A DNA stretch of 64,000 nt from Patagioenas fasciata (lineage: Eukaryota; Chordata; Aves; Columbiformes; Columbidae), in the NCBI RefSeq assembly GCF_037038585.1, contig NC_092521.1, positions 50,724,398 through 50,788,397 on the forward strand. Direction: 5' to 3'. The translations under genes were made by a program, and so were the position numbers. Position 1 is the first letter of the stretch. Every line of letters starts with the position of its first letter. The notes under the pieces are model-generated. The model was given only the letters and a program-made list of their open reading frames with translations, did no database searches and was not told where the DNA came from. Of the stretch, positions 1 to 12,100 are shown in pieces.

Positions 1-732
1 AATAAAATTATGAAATAAGAGATAAGAAACCTCGGCCCTGTTTCCTACTCCCACCGTGCAGAGGGCCAAGTGGAGCTCAGCATCTCTTTGAGAGGTTGGA
101 GGCTGGTGCCTGGCACGGAGCTGCATTGCTTTAGATCACACACCCCCAAATACCAGCCTGGTGTGGTGCCGGGGAAGAAACTCTTGCTTCAGCAACCTGC
201 CAGAGCCCATGAAGGAAGCTGAGGTAGAAACACCACATTGTTTGCTGCTTACCTTCTGCCACCTTCTCTGACAAACACCAAAAGTGTTTTGGTTAAATTG
301 TGCTCACGTTGCAGCGTGATCCCACTGAGAATGACTGCGAGCACACTGAAGTACATAACACCTGGATATCTGCAGCCTTTTGTGGTATCTCCCAAACTAA
401 TGCCAAAGCAAGGGCTCCACAAATGCTCCCTGTGGCCTGATCCTGTGCTGCGAGTGCTCCCGTGTTTGGACAACAGCCATCTGAGCAGAGCCATGCTCTC
501 TCCATGAAGCAGAGACAGCAGTAAGAGGATTATTTTCAGGTGTTTTCTTCCTGCCACAGAAATCTGGTGCCTTGGCAGTCTGCTAAATGGCTTTGAGGCA
601 TGGTGTCCTTCTCTATGCCAGCAGTGGTCAGTCTAGGGGCAATGACCAATGTCCACAAGGCACCTACAGGGCTTCAGAGCACCCACCAACCCTGTTGAAC
701 ATCTGTGCTTTTCAGGCTGGGCTCACCAGAGG
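1..732. other. Noncoding, no gene seen
   Basis: Mixed-composition unique DNA. The short reading frames overlap on both strands and show no domain, signal peptide or convincing splice context. I see no repeat family until the CR1 copy that begins at 733. Confidence 0.6.
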
Positions 733-905
733 TCACAGGATCATAGCAAGGTTTGGGTTGGAAGGGACCTTTAAAGGTCATCTAGTCCAGCCCCTGTAAC
801 GAGCAGGTACATGTTCAACTAGATACGGCTGTTCAGAGCCCTGTCCAGCCTGGCCTTGAATGTTTGCAGGAATGGGGCATCTACCACTCCTCAGCCTGAT
901 TCTTG
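733..905 (-). mobile_element. CR1 LINE 3'-end fragment
   Basis: The plus strand begins with an ATCATAG-type head, then GGTTTGGGTTGGAAGGGACC, a CATCTAGTCCAGCCCC block, a GAGCAGG...TTCAACTAGAT block, GCCCTGTCCAGCCTGGCCTTGAATGT and GGGGCATCTACCAC. This is the 3' portion of avian chicken-repeat-1 read in reverse, so the element lies on the minus strand. Only the 3' UTR tip is present, the usual 5'-truncated form, so it encodes no reverse transcriptase. The internal end is blurred and the homology fades near 905. Identification rests on the well-known CR1 3' sequence; the subfamily cannot be assigned by eye. Confidence 0.9.
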
Positions 906-2958
906 GCAACATCATCTTGCTCAAAACCTGTTTTCCTTTCCACATTCAAGCTCTTGACCAGGTTTTTTTGCAGTCAGGATAATAACAGGGAAGGTCTTAT
1001 ATATCACATCCATTATTAATAGTCCTTACAAAGTCTCCTCACCCCACACATTCTTGTGTAAAACCAGAAACCAGGGCAGGCGTGATGCTGGGTAGCAGTT
1101 TGGAGGGGCTGCTCATCCCTATGCCAGTACCAACTTCCTTCAGGGAGGGATTGCATCCTGAGTTCCCTTGAAAACAAGGCCTGGGGGTGATTTTTGCCCT
1201 GCGTGGCCCAGGAGAAATCAGAAATAATGGTGTAAAATATCAGTGCCTAATATGCTGAAACCGACTGGCCCTGTGTCTTCATAAATCAAGCCAAATCCCT
1301 AAATCCAAAGCATTCTGAATTCAAGACATGTGTTTGAGTCCTTTATCTATATTCATTTGGACAATAAAAATGCACTATTTCCCCCCTGAATATTAATTAA
1401 ATTAATTCAGACTCCTAGACCAAATTTCTTTCAACAGCCCATGCATGCTCTCTCCTTGGCTTTCTGCAAATTCCTGACCAGTGACTTTGCCGGTAGTCAT
1501 CTCGCCTGGACCAGAAGTGCTAGTGCTTAACCGTCTAATTACAAAAATTTCTGTCAGGAAATCACAGTTAATTACGCATGCGATTGCAAGTTTGCACAGC
1601 TTTGGTGTTTGCAAACATTTCATCTGAAATGCGTTAACCTAATGAGATGCCATGGATGCCAGCCAAGGGGGCTACAGTCTCCGCTTCCACTGTATCCTAG
1701 TAAGGGAATCCTCAGGCTGCAGCAGTCCCACTGGGAGGATCAGACTCGGGCCACTGAGTCCTTCTTATCACAGCTGCCTGCCAAATTCTTCTTAGGAATA
1801 AGTGTCACTTTGTGGTACCTCTATTTTCCTTCCCAATAAAATAATAATTTGGCAGTGTCTGAGATGATGATAGTAAATCAGTGTAAGACAGCAGAGGTTA
1901 CCGATAAACTCAACCTATTTGTCAAGCCACGTCACTTAGTTATGTTAGCCGCAAGCGGACGTGGGCTACTGTACTATTAAAGTAGTTTTCTTCAGAAAAT
2001 GAAGTAGGTAGTGTTCTCAGGAAAACAGAGAAACATGACCTCTCTTCATCCCACGAGGGAATTACTGGGGGCTGACCTGCCTCTGTTGCATAAGCATTGT
2101 GTACCGGGGCTGAAGCACAGCCACCATGCCTTGTGTACCAGTGTGACCATCGCCTGGACCAGCTACGGCCCGTGGGAGAAAAAGCAGAAGACCTCCCCAC
2201 TCTTTCTAGTACAACAACATGCTTTTCAGCTCCCTGACATGATCTGTTGCCCAGCACCCCGAGGCACTTTGAACCCTTCAGAGTTTCAGACACAAGGTAG
2301 TAGGGAGGCCAGACAGTCCTGCTCGAAGGCTGGCCCAGATACGTCCCATGGATTGGCACAAGCAGCTGGTTTCTCTCCTGTGCTACTGAAGGACTGTGAG
2401 GACAAGTGTCCCCAAAGGTCTTGACCCCATTTCCTTATGGTCCTGCAGGGACATCCACCTGATTGCTCCTGAACCCCCATCCTGACCATGGGATCACAGC
2501 ACTATGATGAAAATCCTATTAGAAGCAAAACCTACAGCTTAAATTACATGTGCAAATCATCCTCTCTGCCTGGGTTTTACAGTGTAGGACAGCAAGATTT
2601 TCCTTGAACTTGGGATTACTATTTTAAAACACATCCCACTCTTCTGCTTACATGTTTCTTTCACTTCTCCTTGCATTTTCCTATTGTATTGCAGTGCTTT
2701 TCAAAGAGGGAACAAACAGGTTATCTTAAGAACAGACCACAGGCTTGAAACCTGCTCTCTGTTTTCATAAAAAAGAACAGTTTTTCAGGAGGATAATCAT
2801 ATTCGGAAATGATGTGACTAAATGTTATCAGGTTGTCATGGTGACTGCAGTCTTTTTAAAAATGTCTGTATTGTGGTTCACTAATGAGCAATATATTAAC
2901 TAAACCAAACACAATTTGTTTTTTCAAGTATTATTCATATGCACTACTGAACTAAAGA

Positions 2959-2992
2959 TTTTTTTCTTTTTTTCTTTTTTTTTTTTTTTTTT
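2959..2992. repeat. Poly-T tract with C interruptions
   Basis: About 34 bases of almost pure T with two single C interruptions. No polyadenylation hexamer sits at the right distance on either strand, so I see no sign that it marks a retrocopy. It is most simply a homopolymer slippage tract. Confidence 0.8.
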
Positions 2993-5900
2993 CTGCTATT
3001 GGGATACCAGTCTTCGTCGTATAAACACTGGGACTGAATTCAGGCAATAAACAAGAGCAGAGATAACTCCGTCACCTTTGCTGTATTTCATAGCTCTGTG
3101 TCAAGCTGAGACTCACATTAACCAGCCTGTGGTAGTAGATACTGAGCATCGCATTGCCAGCAAAATTACTTGCATGAGGTAGAACTTCAAACCTGTAGTT
3201 TCTGGCACTTGAAATTTTGTCAGTCTCAATTCAAGTGTAATTCACACCACAAATCTCACTGGTGTTAGGGTTTACATTTGCATGAAGTGCAGAAGACAAG
3301 TTGGAATGCTGAAGCAATGCATGATTTGGGCTGGTTCCAAGTTCAACCCACTCTTACTTGCTCAGACCTTCAATATTCACCTTTCAAGGCCCCTGGAACG
3401 CATGAAGTGCCTTGGATCTTTCCTTCTTCTAAATGGGCATAGAAATAACAGAGAAGAAAGTACCTTTCAGCACTCATGTACATGTCAAACCACAGTCTAC
3501 CTTCAGAAACCCTTTGGACTTTGGAGCTCTTCCCAGCAGTTCCCCTAAAACATCCCAAGAGGAAATTGGGGTTCTGGAGGGGCAATGAGGTCACACCAAA
3601 GGGGAGAGGATGTATGAAGGTACCCTAAGAGGGACAGTGAAAATCTTTGAGAGTCTTTTGAACATGAAACTGTGCCATCCCAGATTCAGGCCTGATCAGG
3701 ACCTTTACTACCCCCAGATCACTCGACAAACCCTGCACTGACCATGGAAGTAGCTCCAGATGATGCAGAGGGTAAGACAGAGCTCAGTCCTGTCCAGATG
3801 GTTACCAACTATGAATCACACTTTTGCAAAATAAATTCAGGTGGTACTCTGTTATTTTTCTGAAATTAGATCTAGTTTATGTTCCTGATTCTTTTGACAC
3901 AACCTAAGAAGACAATCCCCATTCCTTGAGTCTTCCTGGAAGCCAGTTCCTGCCCAAGATCTACAGGAAATCCATGATTTTGGCTACATCTCCTTGCAAA
4001 GGAAGTTTGTTGGTAAAGGATGAGGGAGCTGAAAACACACTGTTCAGATGTTTCATGTTCTGTGGGGAAGAGATGACATTGTTGTGTGCACTGAGACCTT
4101 ATAATTACATGCTCTTCCTCTGCAGTTCACACTAAGGTCCCATTGGCATCCAGTTAGCTTTTCAAGCCTGCTAGAGGGAGACCACATTGACTGGAACGTA
4201 ATGACTAGCAATTGAATTAGTTAAGTGATCCCAGGCACTTTGCAACTTTTGTTTACGGAGTTTAATATCATGACTCATTAACTTTATTTTTGTTCGGTGA
4301 GTAGTATTTGGTGTTTACATGTGTTTTCTTTTTTAACATGCGCAGTTTGTAACATGTCTTTTGAACAGAGAATCTGCCTTGTTTCAACTTTGCTCTACTT
4401 ATAATTTAAACACATAAATGCTGCTATTGAAGACGCATAATCAATTAATCGAGCCTTACTACTCTCAATGTGGGGTTTGAGTGTCAAGAGTAGTCTTGGC
4501 TCTCCCCCTCCTCACTATATTTCCCCTCCTTCCCCTCACCACTGCAAGGCTATATTTAGTTGGAGATTTAGGTTGATCTGCAATTCCCCCTGCAAATTCC
4601 TTTCCATCAGCAACTACAGCCAGAAGGTCTGAATAAGGGAAAGGTTTGCACTTCAAGAGGCTTCCTGTTTCCTTGGATTTTCAGGTTTGCTACTGTTTGT
4701 AGAGCAAGGCTGGTACTAGATTCTGCAGACTAAGCAGCTGCTAACTCATCCCTGTTCTGGCACTGGCATCAGACTCGGGTGCAAAACGTTGTCTGGTCGA
4801 TGGCCCTTCCAGAAATATAGGCAGTGAAAGCAAGGAAAGCATGTCTGATCCTGAAATATTTCCAGAGCAAAGTGTCAGAGAGGATAATGCTGACAGGACT
4901 GGCAATCTCTTTGAGAAGGAGAATGAAGTAGAGGAGAGCAGTCTGTAAATCACTGCGGAGGAAAGTGCAGTGCGGGGAAAGCTTAGAGGACTGAAACACT
5001 CAGCCCTGTTTCAAATGCAGGCAGGAAAACAGAAAGAAAAATATTATATACTCCTGCTAGGTTTTCTCTATGATTTCCATTAGCTGCTTTTTCATAATGC
5101 TTGGCCTCCTGGTATGGGTCATGACTTACTCTGCAAGTTCCCTCTCCTTTGGCATTAACCCAAAGTAAAAAGAAGGACTGAGATGCAGCCTTTGCTTCTT
5201 CCAGGATCGACACAGCAGAGCCCATGTGTTGCCTCTTTCCAAAGAGCAGCCCAATCTGGGACAAGAACCTTGCTTGGAGCTTTTGTAGACCAGGGTTTAA
5301 TCACCACAAATGTCCTGGGCAGAGCCACCTATAAAATGCAAGCGTCTTATTCACCTACCCCCCAGGCATGTTGGGAAGATAAATAGTTCGAAGTCCATGA
5401 GATGCTCAGATATTGTGGTCCTGGGAAGCGTGTGCTACTGGAGATTAGTTGGGTTTGCTACCCTGTTCCTCTCCAGGCTCTAAGATTTCCATTTTGCTAA
5501 CTGTTTCAGTACAATTCACTTTCATGTTTTTACCCACTGTTGAACTGTCAAAAAATAGCCAGTCTGGATACTTTCACTTTCAGCTGCATTTTAACACTCT
5601 AACAGTTCTAAAAATGAAGCCAAACACTTGCCTACCTAGTTTGGATTATATCAGTGTATGTGTAAAATGAACATGATAACGACTGTAGTATGGAGTATAT
5701 CCAATACCTGATTGTTTTGTCAACCAAGAGAAACAAGATGATTGAACAACAAAGTTATCCCTAGAAGAAGAAACAAGGCTGAGCTGCAGCGAAAAGATTA
5801 GCTGCACTTTTTCACCTGTAAAACCTTGTTTTGTGGTATTACATTCTCATCAGTAATTGTAATAATGACTCTAAACCTGAACAAAAGGTAGATGATGTTG

Positions 5901-7269
5901 ATGAAGTCTTTCATGGAATTCAGTAGGCTCAGGAACATGTTCTTTTTTTTTTTTTTTGCCCTTGCTTAACATTTGTGGGTTTGAGGCCAAACTTCTCAGG
6001 TGTTTGTCACCAGAAGCCAAATTCTGTGAATGTCCCCAAAGAATATTCACATTCCTGACCCAAAGGGCTCACTTTCCTTACATCCAAGTATGAAGGGCCC
6101 TTTGAAATGATGACTCCAAGTGTCAGACTTATCTTTTATTTTCACAGTGTGTGCTGACTAAACAAGGCTGCCATTGGCTTCCATCTCAATATTTTCTGCT
6201 TTTTATCTCAGCCCTTCTGTTGTCTCTTATCATTTTCCTATCTTGGGTCATGTGAAGCTGTATAATCTATAGTTTTTACCTCAACAATGTGGAGTGGAGT
6301 GGTATTGCCACAGAGATATATATATACAGAACATGTTTTTGCTGCCACATTCGTTATACTAAACAAACAGTCATGATAGAGATCTTCTGCTTATAATTAT
6401 ATGCTTCCAAATATCAAACAATATTTTGTAAAATATCTCATAATTGCAACCAGTATAGCTAATTGCCTTTGCTCTTGTTCTCGCCCAAACTTCCTGCGTT
6501 AGCAGAATGTATTTATAGCAACTACATAGTAAGTGCACTGTACTGATTGAAATGTTGGATGTGTTTCAATTATTTTTTATGCTTTACTATTTCTTCTTTC
6601 TTTATAAATTAGAGACTCTGGAAAGTGTTGGGGGGTTCAGCTTGGTGCAGTTACGTTGACTTCCTAATGTTAATTTCTGTTTTTATTATATCTATATCTG
6701 CTGTTCATGTTGAAAGACCTAGTAGCAGTGATAGGCCCTTTCCAAAACAATGGAGCCAAACACTTTCAAACTATGGAGAAATTTGGTCTAGATTCAAACT
6801 TCACAGCTTGGACTTATCTCTATAATGAAATGAACCAACACCCAAGATACAAACAGCCTTGAACTTAGATCCCAGATAAGGATGTCGTGTGCAAATTCTT
6901 TCTTTAAAGCTCAGACTCATGATCCTTTTCAGAAAGGGACTTTCTTAATTTTAGATGTCACTGCCTATCTCCTCATTGTGAGTGCCTTCGGGTGGGAGAT
7001 TACTGTGTCCTCAGCTGAGCCAAATGAACTGACCTGGTGAGCTAATCACCTTCAGCACAAAGTCAGCTAAGTCATTCGGAGCTGCTGCAGAAGGTGAGTT
7101 GAGCCAAGCTGGTGGCTTTGCTCGGACATGGTTTCCATTTGCACAATCAGGCTCTGCAGGGAAACGGTAACTTCCAGTGCAGGGGACGCAGCTAAGAGCT
7201 TGTCTCTTTAACTGCTTTGGCTAGACCTGCAAGAATGTCTCTGCATCTGTCCCTCCATGGTAGGCAAAA

Positions 7270-7310
7270 CTATGACACCGATTTACACCAGAGCAGAATT
7301 TTGTCCTATC
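7270..7310. repeat. Ancient sauropsid repeat scrap (possible)
   Basis: The string GATTTACACCAGAGCAGAAT followed by TTTGTCC resembles a widespread, very old interspersed repeat of reptile and bird genomes, recalled as GATTTACACCAG...GCAGAATTTGGCCC. Only about 35 bases match. The family name is uncertain to me and the match is from memory. Confidence 0.35.
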
Positions 7311-8689
7311 TGTAACTGACAGGGGACTGATTGACAAAGCCCAGTCTATTTGTATGCCTAAGTATATTTGTATGATTGCTTTGTGGATACTTTTTACATG
7401 AGTCAGCTTCTGTGAAAGGAAAAACACTGGTTTCACCAAGAAAATACAAATGTTTGTTTTCAATACCATAAAATGTCTCCCCACTTAATTATTTCTGAAG
7501 AGCTCAGACCTACAAATAAAGGGCCTAATAAGGAGCTGCCACAGCTGGCGTGTCCCTGTGACCGCTCTTTATTTACAATAAAGCAAGCAGGATCAGGATT
7601 TGACCTGATGGTATGACTGCTAGCATTCCCGTAAATTCCAGTTGCAATTCCTCTTCCACATGTAACTTTGCCTTTCCCAAAGCAGCCTGTCTGGCATTTT
7701 ATTTTTGTGTTTGGGCAGACTCGCGTGTTGTCTCTGGCTTCGCAAGGAATGCTGAGGTGGAACAGCCAGAACATCAGCTCTAGGGGAAAAAGAAATGGCC
7801 ATTGCTTTGGTGTAAGCCTCCTGCCTTTTGTCAGCGAATGTCCTACCTCTGGTAGAAAGGCATTTTTTCCCACCCACTTCGGCCTTGATGGAAACTAAAG
7901 GAAAACAAAAGAGATTGGTGTATACCTGGTCTGTAGATCATTGTGTCCTTCCCCTACTTAGTAAATGTTTCTTTAATTGGCTTAGTTAGTCCCCATCACC
8001 TTTCAGCACTTCAGGAATGACTCTTTGAAGAGAGCCATGTACAGAGATTTAGCTGACATTTAGTGACACTAGGCTCTGCAGTCTCCAAAATATGACTGAT
8101 GTCACTTGTTATGTTCCCTTAGGTCTCTGGGGACAAAGTCACTCTTACCCTGAAGCGTGCATTGACAATCTCAAGATAACACTTCTTTGACAGAATCAGG
8201 GGCCCTGTTCCAGGGTTTCATGTAATCTCTAGAAACTTTCCAATCTGGGTATTGTTTGTCATTTATATTTCGTATCTGAGGTTGGTGTTTGCCTTTCCAT
8301 GATTTTAGTACAAAAGCTGCTAATAAGAACTAGAATTCATACCTTTTCCTGCTGGATGCAGATGTGCTGGCAGGTTTATGCTCAGACAGAAGAAACCTTG
8401 TTCAAGGTGAACAAATTCAAACAACCTAGGAAAATAATCACATCCTTATTCTGCACATTCACATCACAGTCTTATTCTGCAAACAAAGCCATTGGCATTT
8501 AAAAGATTGGGGTTAATTAGTTAAATTAATCTATTAAACCCATCCTTACTTTTCACAGCACCAGGAGAGGAGTTTCTAAGCAGAGAGAGATACCCTTCGG
8601 TTTATTCCTTAGCCCTGCAGAGAGGGCTGGCTTTATTAATGCTTTGTTTTGCCTTCATCCACTACTTAATTTCGTGTTCTTCGCTCAGG

Positions 8690-9190
8690 CAGAAACCAAC
8701 GGGCCCAGGGGCGGGCGAGTTGCTGATCCGCCGCTCACAGAGAAGAGGGCTCTGACCCCAACCTCCCCCCGTCAGAAGGCCTGTCAAGTGGCTCCTGCCT
8801 GGCACTCGCCTCTCTGGGGAGGGGGGCACCGAAAAGAGCCGAGGCGGAGAGGCGCAGGGGGCAGCGGTGCGGCTGGGGCGGCCGGCACACGAGGGCGCTC
8901 GTCGCAGGGCTCAGCCCCGGCTCCTGCCGCGGCTTCCTTCTCCTCCGGACCCCTTCCAATGACGACTTAGAGTATTATTTTTAAAGAGGAGAGAAATAAT
9001 AGTTTGCCTCTGGCAGAGCAAAGGCTAAACCAACTGATAAAATTCAGCTGCTTATCGGGGATAAATGCGGCTGGAACTGCCAAAACAAGCCTGACCTCCC
9101 TTCCTGCGTGTGCGCACCGCAGGGTTTCACCGGGAAGCCCAGCGCCCGGCGGAGCAGGGCTGGCCCGGGGGGGAAGGAGGGGATGTGCAA
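8690..9190. promoter_or_regulatory. CpG-island-like block, candidate promoter
   Basis: CpG dinucleotides rise sharply here: about two dozen fall between 8700 and 8965, in runs such as GGCGGGCGAG, GCGGCCGGC and CGAGGGCGCTCGTCGCAGGG, with a smaller cluster at 9105-9160. The flanks on both sides are CpG-poor. In birds and mammals such islands usually mark promoters of housekeeping, developmental or long noncoding genes. A GATA-type site (CTTATC) lies in the AT-rich saddle near 9050. No start codon context, exon or TATA box can be assigned, so strand and target gene are unknown. The 108-codon plus-strand frame across it is the stop-poor frame expected of GC-rich DNA. Confidence 0.5.
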
Positions 9191-12100
9191 TGAGGAAATG
9201 GTACTTCAATAACTACCCCATCTTTACAGCTTTAGTGCACTCTTTTAATTATTAATTTAATCGCCGGGGTTAATAACGTATTGGTGGCAGCGAGAACTTG
9301 AAGGGGGAACACTAAAGCAGTTTTTCACTCTTTTCCTCTGTTCTACCTTTGTTGAAACGGCAGGTTTTTAACAGCTCTTCCCTGTTGCTCTCTCTCCTGG
9401 GCAATGTCACAGGCTGAGTGCTCCCCTGTGGAAGTAAGGCATTGGAGTCTGGTTCAGAAGGATCAATTAGTAACCTATAACCACCCACCTCTCACCAAAA
9501 CACCAGAGAGCAGCTGGAGGTTATTGAGAGTCCACTGAACAGAAACTTGAAATCCCCTCACTCCATATGAACCCTTTTCAGACAAAGAAACTAATGGAAC
9601 AGCCTGGAATGGAGGGAGGGGGTTTCATAGTAAAGCAAGACATTGAACAAAGTGTGAGCCTGGCTCTACCAGAAGACACAGGTTAAAATCGGTTCTGTGT
9701 TGTGAGACTTGGAATTACCCTATTTTATGCCTCTTGTGCAGAAGTCCAAGGTCTGCCTAAGTCAGGTTCTCTGGATAATCTGAAATAGCACTGAGGGCAA
9801 AGGCAGTGTTAGAAATGGTTCTTGCACATGCTGCCCGAGGCGTTCAGGAGGCTACTGCAAGGCAGGACATTTCGGTCATGGCTGTGAAGGGACCACATCA
9901 TCAGCTTATCAGACATCCCTCCAGCTGAGTATCAGTCATACCTGGACATGGTAATAAAGGCTTCCTATGTGAACATGAACTGTTCATACACACCTGGTTC
10001 TCACTCAGGGCCCAGGAGATTCTGGGAAAACAGCAGCAGCTTGTTCTTGCCACCTTTCTTTCCTTGGCTGTTCTTCAGATCCAGGCGGCAACTTGGGCTG
10101 TAGGCAAGAAGGAGATGCCTGTGCCCTACCATGTGCACAAAGTAAGGTCAATATTTTCACAATGTGTTGGATCTACGGCACATAGGATGAAGTCCTGGGG
10201 AGGTAACCATGGAGGATATCAGCTGTTCTCTGCCACTGGATATGGAAAAGTTGATTGCCACTGATTTAAATTGTCACATCAGAAGTGAAAAGTAAGGTGT
10301 GTACATTGAATGACATGAAAACAAATTGAATTGGTGGAGATTCATGGGTACTAGAGTGTATTCCTGTTTACCCTTGAGTCATGAATCAGTTCCCAGTGTC
10401 CCTGTGTAGTAAAAGGGGACACACACACATGCAGTAAAGAGTTTTCAGAACAGACTTGAATGTGGACTTAAACAAAGAGTGAAATGAAGCAAGAAGCAGG
10501 ACCTGAGTATGTGATGTGGTTTACTTGATCAGAGGTGGCCACCTCCCCCACCCTGAATTCCTGAAGCAGAAATCCTCCTGCAGACTAAGCCAGACCAGCT
10601 GCTTGCATAGGACATCACTGGTTTCCACCCTGTGAACAAGAACTGGAGGGGGGAGAATGGCTAGTGTGAATGGTTGCACTGGCTGAGAACACAGACATCA
10701 CCAGCAGTTTCCTAGAGGTTTTTGTAGGATGGTTTTTGCATGAAAGTGCCTTTGTGTCACTTGAAATGGAGCAAGACAAGGGACATCAAGGCATCTAAGA
10801 GATCTGGACATCTGCAGGGTTTGGCAGCAGCTGGGATGCAACAGAGAGTCTGTCAAGGCACCAAGATATTGGCCATAGGTACTGAAGAGGCAGGTGAGTG
10901 TCTCAGTACCTTTGCAGCTCTAGGACTTAACTTCCCAAGTAATGACTCCAATACTAATTCTGTCACAGATTATATGTAGTATTACTTTTTTTTTTTTTTT
11001 TTTATTTTCCTGGCTGTCAATTGTCAATTAACAAGCACTAGGTTTGTACCTCCTTTCCTTCCAAAGCACCCAGGCTCAATATCTGTAGCTGATAGAGCAC
11101 ATGTGTATAACTGCCCATGGGTAGGTGAAAGTCCCTCTATTCTTTGTGTATGTTAGAACTTTGGGTGCATAAGATAGGCAGAAAATCCAGGTAAATAAAA
11201 TTTAATAGCAGTTTGGAGGAAAAGGATTTCCCATTGCAAAAACACATTTATTTTTTTTTTTCCAGGAGGAATTCAAGGTTGCCTCTCCCAGAGATAAATG
11301 TTGAACATTCTTTCACTTGCCTATTGCCACATCAAAGAGACAGTGTGAATGAATTCCCAGTCCAGCTCAAGTTAAATTAAAAATACATTCCAATAACCTG
11401 TCTCTGTGTGTATTTTTTTATTTTTAAGTTACAGTGTTCCCACTGTTACTGGAAAGACACTTCACTTGTAAATAAGCAGATTCCCAGCCTTGCTCCATTA
11501 CTTTCTATGGACACAACTGCCAGGGCTTGCACTTCTGTCAAAAACACTCCTCCTGTTACACTCTGTGGTTGTTTCCTGAGAAACCTCTTACTCATAGCAT
11601 GTTGATCTTAGGAGGATTCTTCACATTTTCTGGTAAATACAGCACATCATTCTTATATGATCTTGAAATCAGTGTTTGTAAATTGTTTGGGAGATAAACC
11701 AAGCTGTCATTTTTAGGTGCTGTCATGATGACAATCCATAAAATCAAAACACCATCAATATCTCATCATGTAAAAAGGGAAACTATGCCATGGTATTGAT
11801 GTAATGGTGTTTGATGAGTAGACCAGCACCTACCTGAAGGGATGCTTGAAAAATGCCTTTTAACATTTTTTTTTAACATCATGGGATGTGTCAGCAGGAT
11901 TTATACCTAAACTGAACCCGCAGAGTGATGTGTTGTCTTCAGTGCCATATCTAGAGCAAGACAGCAGGCTGCACTGGTCAATGTGGAAAACATTTATTGA
12001 CTCAGGTTTAGTGAGGTCATGATCAGTCACCATCACTCTTGTTGAAGGAAAGAAATGAGATGCTGAAGGACCAGAAGTCAGGAACAAAGAGCTGTTGGTT

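Larger units (their letters stand above)
906..8690. other. Long AT-rich noncoding stretch
   Basis: No supportable gene. The frames here are at most 137 codons and look like chance, for example on the minus strand at 7460-7873. Visible structure is limited to T-rich tracts at 2959-2992 and 5943-5957, a short TATA microsatellite near 6319, and a small ancient-repeat scrap near 7280. Stretches such as 5670-6620 contain almost no open frame and are strongly AT-rich, as expected for intronic or intergenic DNA. Confidence 0.6.

Noticed and set aside
7460-7873. Cysteine-containing 137-codon minus-strand frame considered as a defensin-like peptide
   Set aside because: Cysteine spacing does not fit a defensin pattern that I know, and no signal peptide is correctly placed.
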